Assembly (NCBI RefSeq): GCF_048270095.1
Contig: NZ_JBLWTL010000003.1
Span: 124,001 to 188,000 of the forward strand
Source of the DNA: Maricaulis sp048270095
Lineage (GTDB): Bacteria; Pseudomonadota; Alphaproteobacteria; Caulobacterales; Maricaulaceae
DNA: 64,000 nucleotides
Direction of reading: 5' to 3'
The notes below the pieces were generated by a model. The model saw only the letters and a program-made list of their open reading frames with translations, was not told the DNA's origin and made no database searches. The translations under genes were made by a program, and so were the position numbers. Positions within the stretch are counted from its first letter, which is position 1, and every line of letters starts with the position of its first letter. Positions 8,475 to 17,612 of the stretch are shown here, one piece after another.

Positions 8475-8927
8475 ATGAAACAATTACGTTCTGTCTTTGT
8501 CGCCGCAATGTTGTCGGGAGCGGTATTTGGCGCGCCCGCGCACGCAATTCAGTCAGACACGACCGCGAATAATGAAACGCCTGCACCGTCCGTCGGCGCT
8601 CGCGCCCTCGCCGATCAACTCTTGGCGATCCTCGCCACATTCGGTGAAGATGCTGATGCGACAACGCTGGAGACCGCGCTGATCAACGCCTTGGTGTCCT
8701 CTGACCAGAGCGTTTTGGTTGAAGCTGAAGCGCTTCGCCTCGTGATCGCCGAGACGAGTACCGGCGTATTTCGGACTGCCGCTGAATCAGTCCTGTCGCG
8801 CCAGCCTGAGTCCGAAGAAGGCTATGTGGCGACGGCGGAGTTTACCGGCGGTCTACCGACCGGCGTAGGCGATCTCGTTATTCCGGGTTCGCCGCCTGTG
8901 GCTCGCGGGGGCGGGTCTGATTATTAG
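8475..8927 (+). CDS. Small secreted protein of unknown function
   Basis: A 150-aa protein with a clear Sec signal (MKQLRSVFVAAMLSGAVFGA, cleavage after AHA near residue 24). ATG 8475 is chosen over an upstream start because it opens the signal peptide and has GAGAGTGGGGG just upstream. The mature part is acidic, begins with a Thr/Asn-rich linker, has one helical region (about 40-110) and ends in a Gly/Pro-rich tail (PGSPPVARGGGSDY). No family is recognised. It sits between the polymerase and the outer-membrane barrel, 41 bases before the latter, and so is probably part of the export machinery or a surface accessory factor. Confidence 0.7.
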   Translation: MKQLRSVFVAAMLSGAVFGAPAHAIQSDTTANNETPAPSVGARALADQLLAILATFGEDADATTLETALINALVSSDQSVLVEAEALRLVIAETSTGVFRTAAESVLSRQPESEEGYVATAEFTGGLPTGVGDLVIPGSPPVARGGGSDY

Positions 8928-8968
8928 CATTGTTGCACGGCAAAAATGCCGGCAGGTGGGGAATGGAC

Positions 8969-10240
8969 ATGCGGGGAATACAAACCTTATTGGTAGCGCT
9001 CATGCTTGTGCCAGCGCTCATCGGCGGCACGGCCTCAGCCCAGAATCAGGGTGAGTATTTTCAACGTGATCGCAACACGGCTGTCCTCGAACGATCGCGA
9101 AATGAATTCGTCGCCCCGCCCGCCCAGCGCGGGGCTTTCCGCGTCGAGGCAGAAGCCGAATTAGGCCTCGCTTCGGACAGTAATATTTTCGCGACGACGA
9201 CGAATAAGGAAGCTGACGTTGTCGCCTCCTTTCGCCCGTCCTTCGGCGCCGAAAGCACCTGGTCGCGCCATTCATTGACCGCAAATGCCTCGGCAACACG
9301 CCGCGAATATCTCGACAATACCTCGGAAAGTGTCTGGAACGCCGAGGCCGGTGTTATCGGGCGGCTGGATATCCAGCGCGGCTTCTTCGTCGATGTCGCG
9401 GCATCGATGGCAATCCTGACCGAAAACCGTTCGAGCGCCGGTGCTGCGGCGCTGTCGGCTGAACCGATTGAATATGACACCGCCAATATCGCAGCGGGTG
9501 TGACCTATACGACGGGCCGAGTGCGCATGAATGGCGCTATTGATGTGCACACTTCCGACTTTGAAGACGCGGCTTTGGCCGGCGGCGGCGTCGCTGACCA
9601 AGACTTCCGGGACTACACCGAGACCCGCATCAGCGCCCGGGTCGACGGCGCTGTGAGCCCTGCTGTGGCAGTTTTCGCCCGCGCATCGAGTAATCAACGG
9701 GATTATGATGCACCGCCCGCAGGCTTGGCGAACCGCGACTCTGACGGATTTGTGATCGAGGCCGGTATCGATTTCGATCTTGGTGGACAAGCTCGCGGGT
9801 CAATCGCGGCGGGCGTCCTCGAACAGAAATACGACGACCCGTCCTTCGTCGACATCGACGGTGCGAGCTATAATGCCGAAGTGGAATGGTTCCCGACCGA
9901 GCTGACGACCGTCACGGTTTCAGCCACCCGCGCACCGCGCGAGTCCGCAATTGCGGCCAGCGCTGGCTATACGGAAACCCAGATTTCCGGGCAGGTCGAC
10001 CATGAACTCCTGCGCAACCTGATCTTGACCGGCCGCGCTTCGTTTGGGGATGACGATTATTCGGGCATCGACCGCAGCGATGAGCGGTTCGAACTGGTCG
10101 CTTCCGCCACCTGGTTGATGAACCGCCGCGTCGGCGTGCAGGCCTCCCTCACCCGCCTTGACGTCGACTCCCGCGGGACTGCCGCGCGGGGCGACTTCGA
10201 TAGCAATGTCGCCCGTATTGCTGTCAGTCTGCGGATGTAA
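8969..10240 (+). CDS. Outer-membrane beta-barrel protein (BBP2-like), probable polysaccharide export porin
   Basis: About 423 aa with a Sec signal (MRGIQTLLVALMLVPALIGG, then TASA). Nearly the whole mature chain alternates hydrophobic and polar residues in strands joined by short Asp/Gly turns, and it ends in NVARIAVSLRM. This resembles the putative beta-barrel porin 2 family found in exopolysaccharide loci. AGGTGGGG lies 7 bases before ATG 8969, which favours it over ATG 8963. It is placed between the OPX and Wzc-type genes. In Myxococcus, short OPX proteins pair with such a barrel to cross the outer membrane; the same role is inferred here. Confidence 0.78.
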   Translation: MRGIQTLLVALMLVPALIGGTASAQNQGEYFQRDRNTAVLERSRNEFVAPPAQRGAFRVEAEAELGLASDSNIFATTTNKEADVVASFRPSFGAESTWSRHSLTANASATRREYLDNTSESVWNAEAGVIGRLDIQRGFFVDVAASMAILTENRSSAGAAALSAEPIEYDTANIAAGVTYTTGRVRMNGAIDVHTSDFEDAALAGGGVADQDFRDYTETRISARVDGAVSPAVAVFARASSNQRDYDAPPAGLANRDSDGFVIEAGIDFDLGGQARGSIAAGVLEQKYDDPSFVDIDGASYNAEVEWFPTELTTVTVSATRAPRESAIAASAGYTETQISGQVDHELLRNLILTGRASFGDDDYSGIDRSDERFELVASATWLMNRRVGVQASLTRLDVDSRGTAARGDFDSNVARIAVSLRM

Positions 10241-10306
10241 GCTTGCGGCTTTTGGCCCCGAACGTGCATGTGAAACCTCCAAACCGACACATGGCGAGAG
10301 TGGCCT

Positions 10307-12550
10307 ATGGCAAGACTGGAAATTGACGAGTTCGACAATCAGAATCCTGATGCTCCGGGAAATGATGTCGCCGATCTCCGCCTTATTCTCGTTGTCATCC
10401 GGCGGCGCATGTGGAGCATGTTGTTCGTTGCGGTTCTGATATTTACCGCCGTCGTGCTGTACACATTCCAGCAAACCCCACTCTATACAGCCAGCGCACG
10501 CCTGCTGATCGAAACCCGTGAGTCCCGCGTGGTGGACTTTGAGGCGGTCCTGTCCGGTCTGCCGCCCAACTCCGCCGCCATTGATACCGAGGTCGAGGTG
10601 CTGCGCAGCCGCTCCCTGGCCCAGGCCGTGGCAGCGCGCACGGACCTTGCGACCATCCCCGAATTCAACACCGCATTGGTTGACGATACTTGGGTGAAAC
10701 GCCTCCTGCGCCAGTTTGCGGCGCTTGGGGGGGGCTCCCTTGCGACCTCCGGCCGGACTGGCGCTGGCGAGGAAACGCCAGAAATGACAATGGACCGGGT
10801 CACCGAGGAATTATTGCAACGAACGTCCGCGCGACGGCTCGGCGGCACATTCGTGATCGAAGTATCGGCCACATCCCAAAGTCCGGAATTGGCGCAGGAC
10901 CTGGCAAATGCCTATGCGGAGGAATACCTCCTAGCCCAGCTGGAGGCGAAGTTTCGCGCGACCGAGCGCGCCAATGAATGGCTATTCGAGCGCGTTGCCG
11001 CGCTACGCGAAGAGGTGCAGGCCTCCGAACAGGCAGTCGCGCAATACCGCGAGGCAAACGGCCTGCTCGATGCTGAAGGCGCGACCCTTACAGAGCAACA
11101 GATATCCGACACCAATGCCCAGCTGATCGTACAGCGTGCCGAACTGACAGAAGCGCGCGCGCGCCTCCGCAATGTGCGGTCGCGACTGGAGCAGGGCGTG
11201 GGGCCAGAATCAATCGCCGAAGTGCTCAATTCCGAGGTGATCCGGGAGTTGCGATCACAGGAAGCCATGGTCAGTCGTCAGAGGGGCGAGTTGATGTCAC
11301 GCTATGGTGCGCGACATCCTGAGATCCAAACTGTCGAACGGGAACTTGCCGATATCCGCGTCCAGATCGACCAGGAAGTCAGCCGCATTGTCAGCAATCT
11401 TGAGAGCGAAGTGAATATCGCGTCCGAGCGCGTCAATTCCCTGACGGCAAGCCTCCAGGAGTTGCGCGATGAACTCGGGTCCAACAATGCCGCCCTCGTC
11501 AATCTGCGGGCGCTTGAACGTGAGGCCAATGCCAGCCGCGCGATGTTTGAATCCTTCCTCAGCCGCTTTCGGCAAACGGGTGAAGCGGATCAGTTCAACG
11601 AGGCCGACGCCCGCATTGTTGCCAATGCGACCCTGCCGCTTGATACCAGCTCACCCCGGTTCATCCTGAATTTTGCGCTTGGCCTGGCGCTCGCCGGCCT
11701 CGGGGCCGCGCTGATCGCCCTGATCCGTGAGATTCTGGAATCCGGTCTGAGAACCGAAGCTGAAGTCGAGCGCAAGCTTGGCGTCCCCCATATTGCCTCA
11801 GTGCCGAAGCTGAATACCGGCCTGTTCGGCGGCGTCCTCAAAAAGCGCCACGACCCCGGTGAATACGTTTTGAGCAAGCCCCTCTCCAGCAGCGCCGAAA
11901 GCTATCGCACGCTGCGCTCCGGGCTCAAGGTGGCCGGGCTGGACAAACCGTTGACCGTGATCGCCGTTACCTCGGCCCTGCCGGGTGAGGGCAAGACCAC
12001 GACGACCATCGCTTTGGGGCGTATCGCTGCGCAGGCGGCCGACCGGGTGCTTGCTATTGATTGTGACCTGAGGCGCCGCGGATTGAGCACTGCACTGGCT
12101 CCCAATGCCTCCGCAGGAATGCTGGAAGTGCTGGCAAACGAGGCGGCTCTGGATGATGCTATCACCGTCGATGAGCGATCAGGCCTTCACGTCCTACCCC
12201 TGACGCTGCGAGCCTTTACGCCGAAGGATCTCTTCCGGTCTGAGGCCTTCAAATCGTTGCTGGAAAGCGTACGCGGGCGCTATGATCTGGTTCTGCTGGA
12301 CACGGCACCAGTCATGGCGGTTGCCGACACGCGGGCAATCGCGGGCCTGGTGGAGGGCATCGTGTTTTCGGTGGAATGGGGACGTAGTCCCGTCGGAGCC
12401 GCGCGCCTGTCCATCGATGCGCTCCATCGCGCAAAAGGCAATATCGTCGGCGTTGTATTGAACGGCGTCGATATCAACCGGCAGGCAAGATACGGCTATG
12501 GTGCGTACTACACGTATTATGGATCTTATCAGAAATATTACACAAATTAA
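10307..12550 (+). CDS. Wzc-type polysaccharide co-polymerase with bacterial tyrosine kinase domain
   Basis: Inner-membrane chain-length regulator and autokinase (747 aa). A Wzz domain with a first helix lies near residues 38-58, followed by a long periplasmic coiled-coil region (about 190-400) and a second helix near 450-470. The cytoplasmic BY-kinase domain has Walker A LPGEGKTTTT (558-567), Walker A' AIDCDLRRRG (583-592) and Walker B LVLLDTAPVM (662-671). The last 19 residues contain nine tyrosines, the autophosphorylation cluster. Kinase and polymerase domains are fused, as in proteobacterial Wzc. It is preceded by the barrel gene and followed by the initiating sugar transferase, and should act with the OPX protein and polymerase. 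Confidence 0.93.
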   Translation: MARLEIDEFDNQNPDAPGNDVADLRLILVVIRRRMWSMLFVAVLIFTAVVLYTFQQTPLYTASARLLIETRESRVVDFEAVLSGLPPNSAAIDTEVEVLRSRSLAQAVAARTDLATIPEFNTALVDDTWVKRLLRQFAALGGGSLATSGRTGAGEETPEMTMDRVTEELLQRTSARRLGGTFVIEVSATSQSPELAQDLANAYAEEYLLAQLEAKFRATERANEWLFERVAALREEVQASEQAVAQYREANGLLDAEGATLTEQQISDTNAQLIVQRAELTEARARLRNVRSRLEQGVGPESIAEVLNSEVIRELRSQEAMVSRQRGELMSRYGARHPEIQTVERELADIRVQIDQEVSRIVSNLESEVNIASERVNSLTASLQELRDELGSNNAALVNLRALEREANASRAMFESFLSRFRQTGEADQFNEADARIVANATLPLDTSSPRFILNFALGLALAGLGAALIALIREILESGLRTEAEVERKLGVPHIASVPKLNTGLFGGVLKKRHDPGEYVLSKPLSSSAESYRTLRSGLKVAGLDKPLTVIAVTSALPGEGKTTTTIALGRIAAQAADRVLAIDCDLRRRGLSTALAPNASAGMLEVLANEAALDDAITVDERSGLHVLPLTLRAFTPKDLFRSEAFKSLLESVRGRYDLVLLDTAPVMAVADTRAIAGLVEGIVFSVEWGRSPVGAARLSIDALHRAKGNIVGVVLNGVDINRQARYGYGAYYTYYGSYQKYYTN

Positions 12551-12669
12551 CGATTAGGGCTTGCCCTGAACTCAATTATGGCCCCCAATTTGCGGGACTG
12601 ACGTGAATTGTCCTGAATTGAAGCGGACGAAGCGGGAGTCATGGCCTGCAAGGGCTTGGGGGGGGTAGC

Positions 12670-13362
12670 ATGCTGTTCAATAGCCGTTACGATCAGAGCT
12701 TCGCGGACGTCGAGGCCGACGCCAAAGCAACGCCGATCGGTCACTCGGCGGCAAGCCAAAAGGTTAAGCGCTCCGCTGACCTTTTACTCTCCGTTATCCT
12801 CGTTGTACCGGTTGGCCTGCTGCTAGGCGTGATCATTTTGGCCGTGATGATTTTTGATCGGCAACCCGTATTCTACCTTCAAACGCGTGTCGGCCGCCGC
12901 GGGCAACCGTTTCGCTGCATCAAGGTTCGCACCATGCGGCTTGATGCCGATGCCCGCCTCGAGCAGATTCTCGCCGAGGACCCAGCCGCAGCCCGGCAGT
13001 GGCGTGAACATCAAAAGCTCAGCCATGATCCGCGGGTGACGCCGATCGGCCGCTTCCTGCGTAAAACCAGCCTCGATGAATTGCCGCAATTGCTCAACGT
13101 CTTTCGTGGGGAGATGTCCCTGGTCGGTCCGCGGCCAATCATCGCGGACGAGATTGATCGCTACGGCGCGGACATCGCGTATTATATGGCTGTCCGCCCG
13201 GGTGTGACCGGACTTTGGCAAGTGTCAGGGCGTAGCCGGACGAGCTATGCGCGCCGGGTTGCCCTGGACCGGGAATATGTCGAGAACCAGTCGCTGGCGA
13301 AGGATTTTTCCATTCTGTTCAGAACCGTGCGTGTGGTCCTCACCGGTGAGGGCTCGGCCTGA
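12670..13362 (+). CDS. Undecaprenyl-phosphate sugar phosphotransferase (initiating enzyme)
   Basis: Transfers a sugar-1-phosphate to undecaprenyl phosphate and so starts repeat-unit synthesis. At 230 aa it contains a short N-terminal region, one membrane helix (about 40-65) and the bacterial sugar-transferase domain. Family motifs are visible: FRCIKVRTM, DPRVTPIGRFLRKTSLDELPQ, MSLVGPRP and PGVTGLWQVSGR. It lacks the extra N-terminal membrane domain of WbaP/WcaJ and is therefore the minimal form. The ATG at 12670 follows a G-rich stretch. The 119-base gap before it has no clear terminator. It ends one base before the convergent HlyD gene. Confidence 0.93.
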   Translation: MLFNSRYDQSFADVEADAKATPIGHSAASQKVKRSADLLLSVILVVPVGLLLGVIILAVMIFDRQPVFYLQTRVGRRGQPFRCIKVRTMRLDADARLEQILAEDPAAARQWREHQKLSHDPRVTPIGRFLRKTSLDELPQLLNVFRGEMSLVGPRPIIADEIDRYGADIAYYMAVRPGVTGLWQVSGRSRTSYARRVALDREYVENQSLAKDFSILFRTVRVVLTGEGSA

Positions 13363-13363
13363 T

Positions 13364-14674
13364 CTATTCCTCGCGGAAGGACCGCGCGAGGCGGTCTGTC
13401 ATCGGCCGCAAAAGATATCCAAGAGCGGATTGCGAGCCGGAGGTTATGAAGACCTCGACCGGCATGCCGGGAACGATTTCAATCGCCGGCCCCTCGCCTT
13501 CCATCGCTATCAGCGCCAGGTAATAGGAAATACCGGTCTCCGGCTCCACCAGCCGGTCAGCGGAAATCGTCAGAACCGAACCGGGCCATTCCGGGGTCTG
13601 GCGCCCCTGGAACGTGGAAAAGCGGATACGGGCTTCGGCACCCGGAGCTATGCGGTCAATCTCGGTCGGTGGAATTCTGGCGGAAATCACGAGGGGCTGG
13701 TTCGCCGGCGACACCTGCATGAGGGGAACACCCGGCCGCACCACGCCGCCCAGCGTGTGCACATCCAGGCCCAGGACGAAGCCTGAACTCGGCGAGGCGA
13801 CTTCGGTACGTTCCAGCGCATCGGCGACAGCAACCCGTCGTTCCCGCAATTCAGCGATCTGTGCACCGACATCGGCTTCGTTGGAGGCGACCTCCTCGAT
13901 GAAAGCATTATATAGTTGGGCAATCTCGACTTCAGTCTGCCCGATCGCGGATTGAGTACCGGCGATCTCTGCGATGCGTGAGCCGCGTGAGCCGCGCAGA
14001 GCCTCGCCCTCTCGCTCCAGAGCCAGCACCCGCGTGCGGGGCGTCAGACCGCGCTCATAGAGTGACCGCAGCCCGACCAGCTCCTCCTCGATCAGGGCCA
14101 GCTGCCGGGTTTCGGAATCGTATTGAGCCTGAAGCCCCGCAATTCGATCATGGTACTGACCGATACGATTACGCATCACCTCGATTTCCGTGTCCCGTGT
14201 TTCACGCCGGGTCATGAAGACGGTGCGCTGGGCCGCGATAATATCCTCGGTGTCATCGGAGGTCGTCATGGAGCGGAAATATCGATCGAAATCGATGCTT
14301 TCCAGGCCTTCCCGCTCGGCTGCGAGGCGGGCGCGCCGGGCCGTCAATTCTGTCAAACGGGATTCAATCTGCGCCATCTCGGCGCGCGGACCGGTATCGT
14401 CCAGCCGGATCAGTATCTGACCTTCCTCGACCCGATCACCTTCGCTAACCAGAATTTCCGAAATGATGCCGCCTTCCAGATGCTGGATGGATTGCACCTC
14501 CGTCTGTCCGCGGACCTCACCGGCCGCGATGACAGCGCTGGAGATCGGGGCGAAGACCGACCAGCCGATCAGACCACCAAAAACCAGGATGATAATGGTA
14601 TAGCCGAGCCGGTTTGCATTCTGAATTCTGGGATCTCGAGCAGATCCGGAATTCGCATGTGTCGCGTCAGCCAT
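13364..14674 (-). CDS. HlyD-family type I secretion periplasmic adaptor
   Basis: Membrane-fusion protein (436 aa) that links the ABC exporter to a TolC-like outer-membrane channel. One N-terminal membrane helix lies at about residues 24-44, then a lipoyl half (GEVRGQTEVQSIQHLEGG), long coiled-coil hairpins (about 90-260), the second lipoyl half and the typical C-terminal segment IVPGMPVEVF...LGYLLRPM. The ATG at 14674 overlaps the ABC gene stop by 8 bases, so the two are coupled. The close match to PrtE/AprE-type adaptors suggests export of proteins with C-terminal signals. No TolC gene is in the window. Confidence 0.92.
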   Translation of the reverse strand: MADATHANSGSARDPRIQNANRLGYTIIILVFGGLIGWSVFAPISSAVIAAGEVRGQTEVQSIQHLEGGIISEILVSEGDRVEEGQILIRLDDTGPRAEMAQIESRLTELTARRARLAAEREGLESIDFDRYFRSMTTSDDTEDIIAAQRTVFMTRRETRDTEIEVMRNRIGQYHDRIAGLQAQYDSETRQLALIEEELVGLRSLYERGLTPRTRVLALEREGEALRGSRGSRIAEIAGTQSAIGQTEVEIAQLYNAFIEEVASNEADVGAQIAELRERRVAVADALERTEVASPSSGFVLGLDVHTLGGVVRPGVPLMQVSPANQPLVISARIPPTEIDRIAPGAEARIRFSTFQGRQTPEWPGSVLTISADRLVEPETGISYYLALIAMEGEGPAIEIVPGMPVEVFITSGSQSALGYLLRPMTDRLARSFREE

Positions 14675-16406
14675 TCTGCTTTTCCTTGCTTGCTGCAGCC
14701 AGACCGGAAAGCACCTCGTCGCGGGGCCCAAACCCGCGCACCTGACCGTCAGCCAGCACCATCACCTTGTTGCAAGACCCCAGAATGCTTGGACGATGGG
14801 CAATCACAACCAGGGTTGTCTTGGACTTCCGCAACGCGACGAGCGCTTTGAGGAGCGCATCTTCGCCCTCCTTGTCGAGATTGGAATTGGGCTCATCGAG
14901 AACGACAAAGACCGGGTTTCCGAACAAGGCCCTGGCGAGCCCGACACGCTGGCGCTGGCCAGCCGACAGATTGCGCCCACCGTCCCCGACATTGGTGTCA
15001 TACCCGTCAGCAAGCCGCAGGATCAGGTCATGGGCACCAGCCTTGCGCGCCGCTTCAACGATCGCCTCCGACTCGGCGCGCGGGCGGAACCGGCTGATAT
15101 TGTCCGCGACCGTGCCCGGCAGAAGATCGACTGTTTGCGACAGATAACCAACCTGGGGCCCCAATTCATCACGGCTCCAGTCCTCAAGCGACGCACCATC
15201 GAGCCGTACAGCGCCGCTGAGCGGGGGCCAAAGTCCGAGCAGAACTTTGGCCAAGGTCGATTTGCCGCCGCCGGACGGGCCGATGACACCCAGACCGTCG
15301 CCCGGCTCAAGGCCGAAGCTCACGCCCTTGAGGATATGGGTTTGCCCGGTGGGTGGACCAGCATAGACTTTCTCGACCCGCAGGATGCCAGTGGCAGCCG
15401 GAAGCGACATCTTGCTCTTCTCGACCTGGGCCAGCTCGAGCAGCTCGCTGAGACGGTTGTAGGACTGGTAGGCCATCAAGGCTGGCCGCCATTGACCGAT
15501 CGCCTGCTCGATCGGGGCCAACGCCCGACCCAACAGAATGGATCCGGCGATCATCATGCCGGGGGTGATATCGCCCAGAACCGCGAGCCAGGCGCCAACA
15601 CCGAGTACGGCGGATTGCAGGCCGACCCGCAATGCCTTCGTCGCCGAACTGTATTGGGCGATGCTCTCGCTGGCGCCGCTGTTCAAATCGAGTGATTTTT
15701 CATTGCGCTCGATCCAGCGCCGCTCGAGTTCGCCGCGCATACCCATGGCTTCAATGGACTCAAGGCTGGAGAACGCCGCGTCAGCCGTCAGATCCGCCGC
15801 GGCCGACGCCTGGCCAGCATCCTTCAGCTTGCCTCTCGAACGCGCCTGGTTCGCCAGCGCCAGGCCGCCGAGCAAGACAATGGAAGCAACACAGAACACC
15901 CCAAGGATCGGGTGAATCATCGCCATCACGATAATGAAGAGCGGCGACCAAGGCACATCGAAAATCACGCCCGGGGCCGGGCTTGAAATGAAGTTGCGCA
16001 GGGTCCGCATATCCTGCAGCGCCTGGTTGGAGCGGCTGCCCGCCGCGAGATTGGCCCGCATGACCGCATCGATCAGGCGCGGTCCCATTTTGCGTTCCGC
16101 AGCGGTACCGATCCGGCTGAACAGGGCCGACCGGACAAACTCGAGGCCGCCATAGGCGAAATACATCACCGCAGCCAACAGCGACACGGCCAGCAAGGTA
16201 TCAATGGAGCGCGAGGAGAGCACCCGGTCATAGACCTGCAGCATATAGATCGGGCCCGTCAGGACGAGCAGGTTGAGGCCGAAAGAGAATATGGTGAGAT
16301 TGATAACGCTACCACGCGCCGCACCAAGCGCCGCCTTGACGATATCATTATCCCGGAGCTCCTTGCGGGACGATGAGGCCGAAGCCTGCGCCGATTTGCT
16401 GGACAT
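14667..16406 (-). CDS. Type I secretion ABC transporter, PrtD/AprD type (permease-ATPase)
   Basis: Inner-membrane exporter of about 579 aa. The N-terminal half holds six membrane helices, with LVLTGPIYMLQVYDRVLSSR in the first pair, typical of PrtD. The ATPase domain has Walker A GPSGGGKST (376-384), signature LSAGQ (about 480) and Walker B VFVVLDEP (about 499-506). There is no N-terminal C39 peptidase, so substrates should keep their C-terminal signal. ATG 16406 is chosen because AGGGG lies about 10 bases before it; a GTG at 16442 is possible. It is divergent from the acidic protein at 16637, the likely substrate. Confidence 0.93.
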   Translation of the reverse strand: MSSKSAQASASSSRKELRDNDIVKAALGAARGSVINLTIFSFGLNLLVLTGPIYMLQVYDRVLSSRSIDTLLAVSLLAAVMYFAYGGLEFVRSALFSRIGTAAERKMGPRLIDAVMRANLAAGSRSNQALQDMRTLRNFISSPAPGVIFDVPWSPLFIIVMAMIHPILGVFCVASIVLLGGLALANQARSRGKLKDAGQASAAADLTADAAFSSLESIEAMGMRGELERRWIERNEKSLDLNSGASESIAQYSSATKALRVGLQSAVLGVGAWLAVLGDITPGMMIAGSILLGRALAPIEQAIGQWRPALMAYQSYNRLSELLELAQVEKSKMSLPAATGILRVEKVYAGPPTGQTHILKGVSFGLEPGDGLGVIGPSGGGKSTLAKVLLGLWPPLSGAVRLDGASLEDWSRDELGPQVGYLSQTVDLLPGTVADNISRFRPRAESEAIVEAARKAGAHDLILRLADGYDTNVGDGGRNLSAGQRQRVGLARALFGNPVFVVLDEPNSNLDKEGEDALLKALVALRKSKTTLVVIAHRPSILGSCNKVMVLADGQVRGFGPRDEVLSGLAAASKEKQNG

Positions 16407-16636
16407 ATTGAATTGGCCCCTTGCTTTCAGCGCGAGATTCACATCAGGAGCGAAAGGCCTCGAGAACCTCGTCGCTCCTGGCGTGTGCCTGACTGGCCTA
16501 TAGTGAGGGGCAATAACATTATATCTCCGTTAACGTTGATTACGGTTGTGCCCGCGTTTTGAATTGCCTAACATTCTTTTAACTTTAGCGGAAAACTCAG
16601 CGCGGTTCGCCGGGTGCCGGTCAAAGTGGGGATGGT

Positions 16637-17506
16637 GTGTTGCAGCGGGTATCCAGAGCAGGTTTGGACGATGGCCAGCCTGGCTTGTGGCCGGAAGGGC
16701 TCGACGTCTTCCCGTGGGATTCGCCTCAACCGGTTCAAGCCGACCCTGTCGCGGCAAACCGGGCCGCATCCGATTTGCCACTATTCGCGCCCATGCCACA
16801 GCTGGCACAGGAAGTTGGCCGCCTCTGGCAAGTGAGCGGCCACGCCTCCCCGTCGGCACTGATCGACGATGCATCGCCGCTGGACGCCCCCGCACAAGAC
16901 CTCGATGGCGTCGAATTCTCCGAACTCGACCTTGGCCTGGCGGGTCTGCTGGACGACGGGGCATTGTTCGATTTCAGTGACTTGCTTGAACGCCACGAGC
17001 AACACATCGAGGCAATCGGGCGGGCAGGCAAGCTGGATCTATTTTCCGGCGACGCCGCAACCGCGACTGATGCCAATGGTCATTCCGTCCCGCTCGCCCT
17101 GTTGCTGGAGCATGTTGACGCCAACTCGCCCGGCGATAACGCGGTCGCCCTCAACAGCGAATTTGCTCCGGACGGGGTTGAATTGGCAGGGCTCGCCGAT
17201 GGCAGCGCGCCGTTTGATTTTGGCGGCTATCTCGCAATGTCCGACCAATGTCTGGCAGCGCTGGGCCAGGTCAGCGGTATGGACCACCTTGCCGCCGACA
17301 ATGCCGCGCGCCTGCCGGTAGACGACTACTCGGTACAGCTGACCTTGCTGCTGGATGCGTCTATGCCTGCCGTAACCCTGCCGGATTCCGACGCGACTGC
17401 CCTGTATGACGGCGTCGAGATCCCGTCAGCCGCCGAATTCACCGGCCTGGATTGGCTGTCCCGGGATGTGATGGATACTTTCGGCTTCGATTACGCGCTC
17501 TTCTGA
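16637..17506 (+). CDS. Acidic two-repeat protein, probable type I secretion substrate
   Basis: About 289 aa, very acidic, without a signal peptide or cysteine-based lipobox and without RTX nonapeptides. Two tandem units of roughly 75-80 residues can be aligned: each starts with GVE(F/L), passes through a (L/P)FDF motif and a Gly/Met/Asp segment, and ends with a hydrophobic V(P/Q)L-LLL stretch and a short Asp-rich tail. A third partial unit (GVEIPSAAEF) leads to the end Asp-Tyr-Ala-Leu-Phe. That terminus, acid followed by hydrophobic residues, fits PrtD-type exporters, and the exporter is encoded divergently 230 bases away. The start is uncertain: GTG 16637 or TTG 16640 behind GGGGA. No family is recognised. 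Confidence 0.68.
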   Translation: MLQRVSRAGLDDGQPGLWPEGLDVFPWDSPQPVQADPVAANRAASDLPLFAPMPQLAQEVGRLWQVSGHASPSALIDDASPLDAPAQDLDGVEFSELDLGLAGLLDDGALFDFSDLLERHEQHIEAIGRAGKLDLFSGDAATATDANGHSVPLALLLEHVDANSPGDNAVALNSEFAPDGVELAGLADGSAPFDFGGYLAMSDQCLAALGQVSGMDHLAADNAARLPVDDYSVQLTLLLDASMPAVTLPDSDATALYDGVEIPSAAEFTGLDWLSRDVMDTFGFDYALF

Positions 17507-17612
17507 GCCCCGCCTGTCGCGGCACCCGCCTGGATGGCCGGTACGCGTTGTATGTTGTCCGGATTTCAAACTAAGCTGAAGGCTGTGGGATCAGCCGGAC
17601 GAGGGCGCGGGC

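Noticed and set aside
16530..16544. CtrA-like TTAA-N7 site upstream of the acidic T1SS substrate
   Set aside because: The second half is TACG rather than TTAA, with only one of four bases matching, so it is too weak to report.
16637..17506. RTX calcium-binding repeats in the acidic protein
   Set aside because: No GGxGxDx-type nonapeptides are present; the Asp-rich segments do not follow that spacing.
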